Of a stretch of 64,000 bases of DNA, positions 1-12,300 are shown piece by piece. How positions within the stretch are numbered: the first letter of the stretch is position 1; every line of letters starts with the position of its first letter. The DNA is taken from NCBI RefSeq assembly GCF_000003815.2, contig NC_049987.1, positions 21,216,187 through 21,280,186 on the forward strand, read 5' to 3'. The DNA is from Branchiostoma floridae. Taxonomy: Eukaryota > Chordata > Leptocardii > Amphioxiformes > Branchiostomatidae. A program made the translations under genes and the position numbers. The notes beneath the pieces were generated by a model that was not told where the DNA came from, ran no database searches, and worked only from the letters and a program-made list of their open reading frames with translations.

Positions 1-351
1 TTCAATTCTATTTTTCCAAAAGCTCCATACCGTGGAAGGGGGGAAAGCCCCCCTTCAACACCATCCCCCCTCGGTCGCTTCGCGCCCTCGCGCTTGGTCG
101 CTTTGCTCCCTCGCCTGTACCACTACGCTCAAATTTCATCCTAGCTAGAACCCTGCCCATGGGTTATGAGCTATGGAAAAAGAAAAAAAGTATGGTAAAA
201 TGGATGGTTATTGATAAGTGTTAATTCCAGAAAAAAACAGACAAAAGGGGGATAGAATTTAGAAAGAACTAAAATATATATTTAAGGGGGCAGTATCTTC
301 TGCTCCATCTTCTTGAGGAATCTCTAATTTTGTTCTCTCCCTCCTCCCCAG

Positions 352-1443
352 GACCTGACCCCCCTGTCCTCCTGTATGGGACTGTCCCACCTGGACGTGT
401 CAGACAACAGCATCTCCAGCATAGCAGACCTCTCCAGGCTTACTGGACTCAAGGTGGGCAAGGAAAGCATACTTTAGTCTACAGTTTTGTACTTGATAAC
501 TGTCTATTGAAAATATGAGAGTATATATCATCAAGCCTTATCCTTGCAGTTGTAGCTTTGTCAAAGTGAAGTTCCAATCACTTAAGTTCCAGCCAAGGAT
601 AAGTCTTTTTTTATACCTGGCAGTGTAGAAGTGGACTACCTCAAGTCAATTGTACCCAATCACATGTCACATCTTCAACATGGACAATTTCGATTGCCCA
701 GTGCCCACTCTGTCATATACACCTGATTTCAGGGTTGACAACTTGACAACTTGGTTGTGGCCAAGTTCCTTTAGCCTGAGTATCATCCTTGTTAGCACCT
801 GCTGGCTAAATCTTTTTACTGGTTTACAATGGAGGATGGTACCCAGAGTACAATTCCGTATCTTTTAAGACTTGAATGTACAGTTTATAGTATTTCTGAA
901 TGTTTATTTACATTTCTATGTCTCCGACACTTCTTTCAGACATTACTCCTACATGGAAACATCCTGACAACGTTACGGTCCGTGCCCTCCAACCTCCCTT
1001 CCTACATCAACATTCTCTCCCTGGCTGAGAACGAGATCAGTGACCTCAATGAGGTAAGCTTTCCTTATCTTAAACTTAACAGTTACTCCATCCGTATTGT
1101 TTTATCTGATATCCTCTTTTGATGTTTTAGATGCTAACAGCTAGCTTTGTTATTGTTTATCGTAAGATGGAATGTTGACACTGTTCTCTGTCACCATGGT
1201 AATCAGGTGTCGTACCTGCTGTGCCTGCGTCATCTGGAGCAGCTGTCAATCATGAACAACCCCTGCGTGCTGATATCAGCCATCCTGCCGTATCCTTTCT
1301 GAGAAGTCTTATCTATGCGTGCATGTGCGTGTGCGTGTGTGTGTTTGTCTGTATGCAAGTGTGTGTGTCTGTGTGTGTGTGCACATGTGTGTGTGTGTGA
1401 ACATGTGTGTGTGCATGCGCATGTGTGTGTGTGTGTGCGTGCA

Positions 1444-1488
<45 letters not shown>

Positions 1489-4400
1489 ATGCGTCTGTGT
1501 CTCTGTGTGTCTGGGATTCCCAATATTCATAATGCTGTGTTGCCATTATTTTTCACGTCTGAATCTTACCAGCAGCTTAGTCTGCGCATCCTAGACTGCG
1601 CAGGTGACGTATTGGATATTTAATGAGGTCAGTTGGCCATGCACCACCATGCGACATTTGGCAACATTGCAGGTCTAGAACTGCTACCATCACTTCTAAC
1701 CAATGATATACCAGGATTTCGATCACGTGGTTCCTTCATTTTGGAGAAGACGGCAGCCATTGTTCCTGGCTTTGTTATGATATATTTTTCTCGCGTTTCG
1801 GCCGAAATTTAGCGTTCATCGGGCCGCTGGAAGTGCCGCGTCAGCACAACTACGTGCAAGATCATGTGTAGAAGTAAAATCGAGATTTTTACATCAAACG
1901 GAGTTTTGATGCCGCTAAAAAGCACGGATATAGTTCGTCAAAGCTACCAAACGTCATCCTGTGGACAGCTCTGCAGCGTTTGGTTTTTTTACCCCACGAG
2001 GGAAATCGACCAACACAGGTATGTTTTGTTCGTTTCGACGCCATATTGCTTGATATCCGAAGCCCTGATGCATATTATTTTGTAGTGTTTTGGTTTATAT
2101 GACAACATAATGAAGATAACTGGCGCTAGAACTTGTAGAAGTATTTGTTTACGTCTTGCGGAACAATTTATTTCTATCAAGAAGTTTCCATGACAACAAA
2201 AAATTAAATACATGCTTTCTAGCAAGGTGAGTAGTAGAATGAATGCTGTCTATTCTTTACTCCCTGTTACGTACAATATCATGGAAAGGCACGGATAGTA
2301 CTTACATATTTAGCTATTGGTTCTCTGTTTTCTATAATTTCCAAAACAGATTACTCACTCCTGTCATTTCTCCCACAATATTGACATAATTTGTAACTTG
2401 TATACAGTCGTACTGATTGGCACTACATAATTTTTGTATACAGTAATGATGACCTGAAGTGACAAGATCAGTCCATGACAGAAGACGACTCCTTCCTTGA
2501 CTGAAGATGGTATGCAGGTAATACTGATTCACACTACATGCCGATTGACATTATACAGTACATAGTATACAGTAAATCACTGAATGAGTAATACTGATTC
2601 ACACTACATGTCGATTGACATTATACAGTACATAGTATACAGTAAATCACTGAATGAGTAATACTAATTCACACTACATGCCGATTGACATTATACAGTA
2701 CATAATATACAGTAAATCACTAAATGAGTAACACTAATTCTAACTAACTAGTAATAACTAGTCTACATGCTGTCTGACATTGTATTGGTACTAATTTGCA
2801 GTTCATGCAACATTTTTTCACGTGACTACAGGCAGGGGAGTTGACATTACATGTAGAACACTCCGAAGTACCTGCACTGTTTTTGTATCTTACTTTTTAC
2901 TTGTGCATTTCTTGTGTATCATTGAAATGTAAGATCATGGGAAGCCTAGCCTATGGTGTTGGTTGGGCAGACCCCGATCAGATGGCTTGTGAGTGTTGAC
3001 TTGAGTCGTGCCACAGGGTCGGGAATGGTACAGGTGGGTCTTGCCAGGGAGTTGAACAGTGCATGGACATGCTCAACTCCCTGCTCTGCCATGAACCCCA
3101 GCCCGAACCCCCACCTCCTGATGCAGGGAACCACATGATCTTCTAGCATGTGCATCTTTATTGGTACGGTGCCATTGGGGACATTGCTTCTGTAGAATGA
3201 CATGAAGTCTTTGATGGCTTTGTCTGGAAAAGCAAATAAGAGTAAGCATAAATGAGTGTACGTTAAGAAGCGGGTTGTATTGACAACGTTGGTTAAGTAG
3301 AAGAATGTACTTAATATTCTAAGAAAATAGTTTGTACATGTACATACCTAGCTCACATACTGCAGTCTCCTCCATGGGGCCTCCATGGGAGTAGAGCTTG
3401 TGACATCTTGCAAAACGACTGAACAGCTCCTTGTATGTCCCCGCCGTTGACGTCGCTCTGGGCACAAGGGATAGCGGCAGATCTGGAAACTTGTCCATGA
3501 TCTTGGTCACTGTACGTTCCACCATCCCTGTTAGTTCATCTATGGCATCATCCTGTGTATAAAAAAAGGAATAAGTCACAATAGACTCAATATTATACAA
3601 GGCACAAAGTCTGTGTGACCGACATCAACTCCCAAACTAAAAATAATAACTAGCTTAGTACTTGCCTGCAACATTCTGTTAACGTGGTTTCCATTGAAGG
3701 AGTTGCTGTGGAAGGCCTGCCTCTTCACACGAAGGGTCTGTAGGAGGTCATCCAGTTGGCTCGTTAAGGGTCCATCCCCCTTCTTTATGGACGCCTTCAG
3801 TCGCATTTCTTCTGCCTTAGACCTCTGCATGAATAAGTAGATGTATATAATGTAAGACATATCCCAATTATATAATCAAGTTACATTCATCCATATATAT
3901 TGATCTTTAATAAATCTTGTTAAGAATATGTATGTGCCAACTTTGTACATGGTGAATTTACCAGTGAATCTTTCTGACGCACAAGCTCCTCTACCATGGA
4001 GCAAGCTTCTGCAAAGACAGCTTCATCTAACTTCTCTGTTGTTCCGTTGCAGCAGGCGAGCCAAGCCAGCTCATTTTCCTGGTCATGGAGCTCCTCCTCC
4101 ACGCGGTCAGCCTCGTCGTCCAGACCCCGGGCCTGTTCGATGGCCTGTACGTAGCACCTGAACTTTCCGAGGTGGACGTCGGCCAGCAGGGCCTCCTTGG
4201 ACACCTCCCCCTCGTGTAGCACTCCACACAGGTACGACTGCAGCTTTAGGTCAAGCTCGTGCATATCTGTCTCCATTAGCTTGAAGGCACGAAGGTATAG
4301 CCCCAAGCTTATATGTAGACCAGGTATGATGACCTGTGAACAAATAGACAGATTTTGCCATAAGTTTAAACAATTATGTGGTGTTCCGCAAGTAAGCAAT

Positions 4401-7400
4401 GGTCCATTTCGCAGTATTGTCAAATTGATATTTTTTAATTAGTTTACCTGGTCTACTGGCAATGCGAACATCACGGGGGCGATGACATTGTGATGTTTTT
4501 TGGCTAATGACAACTTGCCATTAGCCTGCTCCATGAAGTCACGGTAGTGCTGCTGCAGGGTTGCCAAGGTTCTTGGTGGGATGCTTAGCCTCCGATCTTC
4601 TGACTCCGGGTTGTTCATTTCCATTTTGGTGATGTCACACCACAGGCATGGGTGGACAGCTGTGGTAAAAGTGTTAAAACAATTATTACATAGTATAACT
4701 ATATATCTTTATGAGAAATAAGTCATTAACATTTTTGAAGGCTCTGTTTTCAAGAAAGAAAGTGGAAAGGGCCCTTACCACTTGCTCCGGACAGCCCATA
4801 CCAAAGGCACAGGAAGGCATAGTCTCCTGTGCCAAACACACGCATCGTGTGCTCCTTGCCATCCTTGGCCCTGCAATGTGAATTTGAATCAGGTTCATTT
4901 GGAGGTGACATAAGAAAATGGTACAAAGTTAACACAGGTTTAGCTACTTGTCAAAGTAAGTACTAACTGGAAGCTCACCTCCACTTTGACCCTTGCAGAT
5001 CGCCCAGTTCCTGGGCATAACGGCCGATGGCAAGCATCAGATTTTCCCGGCTGTCCTTTGCCTCAAAAATGCTGAACACAACGGTGTTCTGCCGAGAGTT
5101 TGGATGGTCCCTGTTGAGCAGCTGGAAGGTCAGTTTGAAGGAGCCTCCCCCGTGGTCTCCCCCGACCTTTACCCAGATCTCATCTTGGGGGATTTTCCCC
5201 CCATGCCATGTAAGGCACCTGTAGAAGATAGATAATTTCCTGTAAATTACTTTTACTTTTCAACCTAGACATATATAAGCAATAACATTGTTTTTATGTA
5301 CACAGGGTGACACCATAGCTGGTTGCCAGATCTTCTGTGTTGCACCAACTGTCAAATAGACTAAGGGTTAGATGAGATGAGACAAACATGCAAGCTGAGA
5401 AAATTAATGCTTTCTTACTCTGACTCCTGACACTTCTCCAGGTAGTCAAAGATGGCAGCGCCGACTGGGGAGATGTACGCACACGGAAGCAGTTGCACCT
5501 TCGTGGGGTCCGACCCATCTTTCTTCGCTCCCTTAACACAGAAAGGTAGGGTTTCTGCGTGCATGTCATATGCAGTAAGGCGCTCCCTGGCGGCCCTTCT
5601 CGTCAGTCGCTCACTCTCCATTGAGATGTTGTACATCTTAAGCCAGCTATAACAGAACAGACAACTCTGTTTAGACTATGTATACCAGTAAGGTTCTTTG
5701 TACAAGAATGTTGTAAATGTAACTTATGTTGTCTACAGAAAATGGTTTTCAATTTTACCTTCTGAGTTTCCCAAGTTGATTGTAGTTGAGTCCTATCTTT
5801 ACTTTTGCCTCCAGCTGGTGACCAGAAGGGATGACAACTTGATCGAACTTCAGCTGGTGCAGCATGCTCCTCAGCTCGTCCCGTGGCACCCTCCGCAGTT
5901 CCTCCCGGAGCAGCACTCCAGGATCCCCACCACTCACCCTGTCTCTCACCTCCTCCATAACCCTAGCCTTCTTTCGAACGGTAGAAGGGGCTGCCTCTGC
6001 TGAGGACTTTCTGGGCTTGGGGACATGCATGAGACGTAGGGGCTAAAATTGAAAAAAGAGACACACATTTCATTATCTGTGGGAGGGGGGAAGGTGGAAG
6101 GTGGGAGGGAAAGAGAGTTTTTGCAAACCAAGACAAAGAGGTAGGGCGGGTGGAGACAGAATCTATAGCTGCTCTTACGACTGCTGCCTACCCCTGTGAC
6201 AGGGATCCCAGCAGCAGTATAATCAAAAATGGATACGACGATAAATGTAAAATGTCAATTAGAGAAAACTTTCGATACATACCTGTCCTGGTGTTTTTGC
6301 CTCAACAATCCTCGGGTCAGGGGAGAGAGATCTCATCCGACAATTCATCGAATAAAAGGCATCCTGCTGGTCAGGTGTCAGGGGACCTTTCTCACTTAGA
6401 CCAACTGTTACCTTATCACTGGTAACAGATGTGGAAGGTTGGGCATCACGGGAGGAAGGAGGAGGACAGGTAGCAGGGGCAGGTGTAGTAGTCATGGTAG
6501 TGGAGGGAGGGGTTAACACAGTGCGAGGAGTGGAAGGAGGTACAGGTACAGGTACATGTACAGGTGGTGGGATCACCTGAGTGTTAGTGTGAGGCACCAT
6601 AAGGAGATATTTCCTTCCAGGTAGCAGAGGCGGTGCTGTGGTGTGAGAAGGAGCAGCCATTTGTGTTGTGTTTGTAGGACATTCATTATGATACTTAAGT
6701 TCATCCAGCCTCAGCTGTGCACAGCAGTTTCTACAGTTAAAAGTTAATTGAGCATAGCAGGACCTCCAGGTCCTGTGAACAGATGTCAGGTCACTTGCTT
6801 TTATTTGTGCTTTGCATATAGCACAGTCAGCATTGTTATTTCCAGCTATCTGGAACAACTTATGCAAGCATTCAAAGCAAAACACATGAGCACATAGTGC
6901 TTGCACAGGCAGGTATACAAAACACTGGCAAATACCACATTTGTATGCCTCCAAACTACAGATTGGTTTGAATCGATCCTCATCAAGAGGGAAGTCATCT
7001 AATGTGCTTAAGAGTTCAGAGAAAGTCTCTTCACTCATAGTTTTGGCACACTCTTCCACCTTTTCACCTTTCTCATTTTTGCCTTTCTCATTTTTCTGAG
7101 TTTTTGGCCTACCTGGAGACTTCTTTTTTACTGGTCTCCCCCCTTTTGTCAGTGTTGCTACCTTCTCACAAGGAATGCAGGTTTTTCCATACCAGTGAGG
7201 ATACCATGACACTCGTGTTGGTAGCGTGTCAGATTTCCTGTACAGTTTGCACCTACACCTATGGCAAAAGGATGGGGGATGTAGGTAAGACCTGTCCTTT
7301 TGGACATCTACCAACCACACTTCTTTAATCTTATCGGCAAACTCAACACATGAAAGCAGTTTGATTTGTTTTGCCCTGTCTTGGTTTGTCTGCACAAACT

Positions 7401-9389
7401 CGCCACAAAACCGGCAAAGCTTTGCAAGGTTTTTGATGTGTTCTTGTAGTTGTGAATCAGTGCTGCAGGCAGACATTTTGTACAGTTGAGAAAAAAACTA
7501 GCAAGGTTCATGGACATCTACATCTGAAAATTGCAATACAGGTATATATTCACTATATGAATAGACAATATGAATTGTTTATCCAATGTACTACTAGTAT
7601 TGTTTTGACAACATAATTTTAGTAGTGCAGCAAAGAGATGTCTCCTATGTTTCTCATCTATAAAGTATTCACATTATCAATTCTAGGAGACAGTCTGTAT
7701 TTTGTATCTATTGTATTATTGTTGTCACAAGAAAAGTTTAATAAGCATCAAAGAAATGTCTCCCTGTTGTTTTTTCTCTCAGCTCTTTGTAACATTCATT
7801 ACATAAAGAACTCTGATGGTGGGGAGGGGGGCACATTCAGCGATATTTATCTACTTAAATACAACAACAATTTGATATGATCAGTCTCCTGAGTATTTTA
7901 TTCAGGTAGAACAATTTTCGTAGGGATACAATTTAATTTAGAACAGTATAGAACGAAATACAAGACTCTACAGTAACTGATATTGTTCTAAATATGACCT
8001 ACAGGTCGTGCACTCTTTGTCATTTTATCCGCTCGTAACAAAGGAAAGAAAGCAAATGAAGAAAAGAAGCACGGATATTAGTAGTGGTAAGTATGAGATT
8101 GACAACAGATACAAAGATTACCGGTGGATAACTCCGGGAGAGGAGCAGTGCTCAGATGAAGAAGAGCAAAGTCAAGGGTATGATAAAAGTTTGCCCGGTG
8201 AAGCCGTGTACCCGGAAGTGCGTGTCATGTCCCAGTATGTTTGTGATTAGAAATTATATATCCCCACAGGTCTCCTTTCATCAATGAGACCTTACAGGGC
8301 AGGGTATAAACTCAAGTAAGACAACTTCTTTGAGGTTGATATGTGGTTTATTTGCTCAAAAACACCTTAGTTACGGCAAGTAAATATTCGGTTGCTATGC
8401 CGGCACGTGGGCTGCCCGTGCCGGCGTAACACGATATGACCATATTTGGGAGTGCCTCGCGAGGCCGCGCAGGCGCACACTAAGTGAGCAGGATGAGAAC
8501 TTTAGGCGGTGACGTGTTTTGTCTGTTGGACTGGAGGCATCATAAAAACCTATGGTTAAGCAGATGAAGTCTGCTGTCTCTGATTGCCTTGTTGTCTGTT
8601 GAGCCTTGACACCTTCCCAGTCAGTTTGAGTATCGTCCCTTCATCATCAACTGGTGCCTGACACTACAGATTCTGGATGGACAGCCCATCTCACGGACAG
8701 AGAGGTAAGAGAAACGTGTAGTTAATGGCACAAACTGTTCCAACAGAAGATGTGTATTACCCAGTTTATTATAACCATCTGCACTACAGCCTACTTTATA
8801 ATGTTTCTTGTGGTTGTTCAATAGACGTGCTACAAGTTATAAAGGGCTCTAATATAGGAAGAGAAACTGTTTTTTGAGGTAAAGGTTTTTCTCACAGATG
8901 TTGCACAGAAAGACTTTCACAATATGAGAGCCTTGCTTGCATTCCTGTGCTTTTTAGTACTTTGCTTAAGTGTTCAAAGCTTGATGATGGTTAAGAGCTT
9001 GAATGCCCAAAAAGGCAGTATTCACTTAGTCTACATATATGGTATACAGAGTTTGTCCTTCTTGTCCTGTCTATGGACAGAATAGCCCGAAAAAAAGCTA
9101 AGCTGGATCAATANNNNNNNNNNNNNNNNNNNNNNNNNNNNNNNNNNNNNNNNNNNNNNNNNNNNNNNNNNNNNNNNNNNNNNNNNNNNNNNNNNNNNNN
9201 NNNNNNNNNNNNNCCTCTATCTTGTAGTCTGAAAGCAGACAATATATGTTGACAACTGTCCTTACTCTCCGTAGTCTGAAAGCAGAGTGGCTGTACAGCC
9301 AGGGGAGGGGCAGACACTTCCAGCCAGGCCAGCAGGCAGAGTTAGCAGAGTACCTGTCCACAGTGTGTCCTCCCAGTGCTCAGTCACAG
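352..9389 (+). CDS. CEP97: CEP97 exons 1-5: last leucine-rich repeats and LRR cap
   Basis: Five exons (352-453, 940-1053, 1207-1289, 8621-8704, 9275-9389) encode LRR units with the motifs [15 protein letters not shown] and ILSLAENEI. The LRR-cap then reads YRPFIINWC...LQILDG and [11 protein letters not shown], close to vertebrate CEP97. Exon 3 ends in phase 2 at 1289. Only the acceptor ending at 8620, not the AG four bases later, restores the frame and gives LPQFEYRPF. The 7.3-kb intron between exons 3 and 4 carries the antisense RAG1-like gene. The intron before exon 5 contains an assembly gap. Confidence 0.9.
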
Positions 9390-12300
9390 GTAACTTCTCT
9401 TTACTTCTTATCCCTACACGCCAAACAAGCAAGAGATGTGCTGTGACGACATGAGCTTTGCAAGTGTCAGTGTTGTAAGATAGTAACCCTAGTACTGTAG
9501 TATTTTTTCTGATATGATACGCATATTTTATGTTGGATGACAACAGACTGCCAAAGGGCTTGATAACAAAGTTCTTCAGTCTTGTATTTAGAAGAACCAA
9601 CATTTCGGTAACTGTCTGTCACTTTCATCAGGTTAATACTACTGGTTCTACTTTACACTAATGCCTGTTTAATCATTTACATGCCATTCTTCAACATAAT
9701 GTTGGATTACAACATTTATTCTTGAATCCAATCTTCATAAGAAGTGCTGTATACAAACTTTAAATACTGATGTTTTCCCTGCCCAGTTCCTGTATGATGA
9801 CAGCAAGCTGCAGAAGGTTTTATCCAAGCAGCAGCTGCACCAGCACCAGCTGCAGCACCCGCAGCTCAGGCCACAGTCTCAGCCTGCACGGCCGGCCAAT
9901 CAGAGCTCTCCTAGGGGTCAGAGGGCACAACCAGCCAACCAGAGTCCTCCTAGGGGTCAGGGGAGGCCAAGGACATCACCACAATCACCTGGTTTGTTTT
10001 TATTTTGTCACACGTAAGAAATATGAAAACATGAAACTACGATAATTTTGTTAACAGTGAAAGCAACCCAATCAGCACCAAGGACAGGAACGGTGGATAT
10101 TTCAATGGCTGTTTAAAAGGCAATACTTAACAGTAACTGTACAATGCATATTTTAATCAGGAAAAAATGATAAATACAGTTCTGACATGAAGTTCAAAGT
10201 TAATTCTAGAGCTGATTAAACTATGGTAATTGTTTTAACAGTGAAAGCAATCCAATCAGCACCAAGGACAGGAAGAACAGAAACTGTAAATGCATTTGAC
10301 TCGCAGGATTTATATTTGCGGTAGCAGGAAAATGGAGTGTTAACGGTATTTTTTAGTTCGCAGTAGCTCCATCTTCTGTAGTCACGTAATGTGATGGAAA
10401 AATATTCGCGGTGGTTTTAAGGTCGCGGTGAATTGGCAACGCAAAAATGGCAAACATAGAACAACCACAAACATTTCTGCATTGACAGTATTTGCAATGG
10501 CTGTTTCAAAGGCACTACTTAACAGTAACTGTAGTGTAAGATGCATATCTTAATCAGGAATTCTGACTTAGAGTTCATAGTCTCTTGTAGTTCTGTAGTT
10601 TTTGCAACATTTTGTTGACTTGAAGAACACTCATCATGTGAAATTATTTTCCAGAGAGGCCAGGTGCTGGGTACAGTCTGTACTCCCCTCCCAGGTCAAG
10701 GTCTCCCACTGCTAAAACAAGGTGAGGTTATTTTAAATTTCTCATTGCTGTAAAATTACTTTAAAATTATGTATATTATGTTTTTTATGTAAATCATGTT
10801 CTTGGGGTGTTTTTTATTTTGTGGTGGCAGAAACAATTGTGTTGTACATTGTAATACATTACAGGGCTCGAAATTTCACCTGCATATGCATGTTAGTGCA
10901 GGTAAAATTGGAGCTGTGCAGGTATTTATGGTGTCTACCTGCAAGAAACCTGCACTGGTCCATGTACTGGGTTTTAACTTTAATACATAAAAGTCATATG
11001 ATGAAGGTGTATGTGGATTGTTAATAGCTGACTGTCACCACCTACAAAGTATAAAAGAGAAAAAATAGCAATAGTTCCTGAACAATTTTGGTATGATCCA
11101 TACTTCCTAAAATCAGAGTAGTGCAGGTAAAATATGTCTGGTGCAGGTAATATTCAATGTTACCTACACCAGTGCAGGTATGCAGAAAAAAGGATTTCGA
11201 GCCCTGCAAATGAATACAGGTTTTGCTATCACAAACTGGTGATTGTAAATATTTGCTGTAACAGCTGCATGGAATATGCTGATGTCACTGACAGTTCAAA
11301 TCTCTGATTGGGTCGCCATAGAAGAAGATGTCTTGAGGAAAAAAAGACACACCAGCAAAAACAATATGTTTAATCTGCAAATTGGAAAGAAAGAACCTAT
11401 CTTCACATGTGGTAATATAATATTGTATTAAGGCTTGTTAGCCAAATAACACCACGAAATAGTCCACTGAGGCATCCAACCTCTGCAAATATGCAACTTG
11501 CTAATTAAGCAATTTTTACATTATTTTTACAGCTTTAAAACTTCTGATTTGAAATATTGGAAAGTTGTGTCTGTACATCCAAGGATGTGACATCTAAGAG
11601 ATATTAATGATTCCAACTGACACAAATGACGTATGACAAGACAGTATTTAATCATTCTTTTCATATTTGCTATCTGCATGCCACATGGTTGGCAGTGCAG
11701 GCATATTTCGTTGAAAAGAGAGAAAAGATTCAAAGCAATTGGCATCCCTCAGCATGGTAACTACTAGTCGTTTTCAAGGCTTGCATAAATATATATGGTA
11801 ACATGGTAACGGCCCACGTAAGAGTCACTGAGCAAGCGCTGTCGTGATGTTCCGCGCTCTCACGCAGAATCAAACACGTAACGATCAGGTGCGGACGCAG
11901 CATCACTCCTGCCTTCCAATCCGGCCACAAACTGAATCTAGAGAGTCATCCACAAATCAGTAATCTCACAACCTGCCTCAGACTGTAGACTGAATCAGCT
12001 CCACCATGTTCAACATCAGCTCTGACCCATGGATGCTCGCTGAGGAGACATCTGCTCCTGAGTTTGCAACCTTACTCTCCTGCTACAAGTGGCATCTAGA
12101 GAACAATACCGCATCCATCGCACAAGTCGACGAAGCCTGCTCCATGCACAAGGACCTTGTGAAGCTGGGAACAGGGACTGACATTGTCTTTTTCCTGACA
12201 GGACTAATGGAAATCATCGCCAATGCTGTTATAATCTTGGGAATCATTGGTACAAAAGAACTGCGCAAAGCCCTCTACTTCTTCCTGGCGACCCTGGCAT

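Noticed and set aside
72-115. Repeated GGTCGCTT...CCCTCGC units
   Set aside because: Only two imperfect units of about 23 bases; too little to define a satellite or element.
1230-1623. Open frames rich in Cys/Val or His/Thr on both strands
   Set aside because: They are translations of the TG microsatellite.
2946-7476. Reading RAG1L as a core-only Transib transposase
   Set aside because: The N-terminal RAG1 zinc domain and RING are in the same continuous frame, so the fuller RAG1-like description fits better.
9340-9370. CACAGTG string resembling an RSS heptamer
   Set aside because: It lies within the CEP97 coding exon and has no nonamer or inverted partner; expected by chance.
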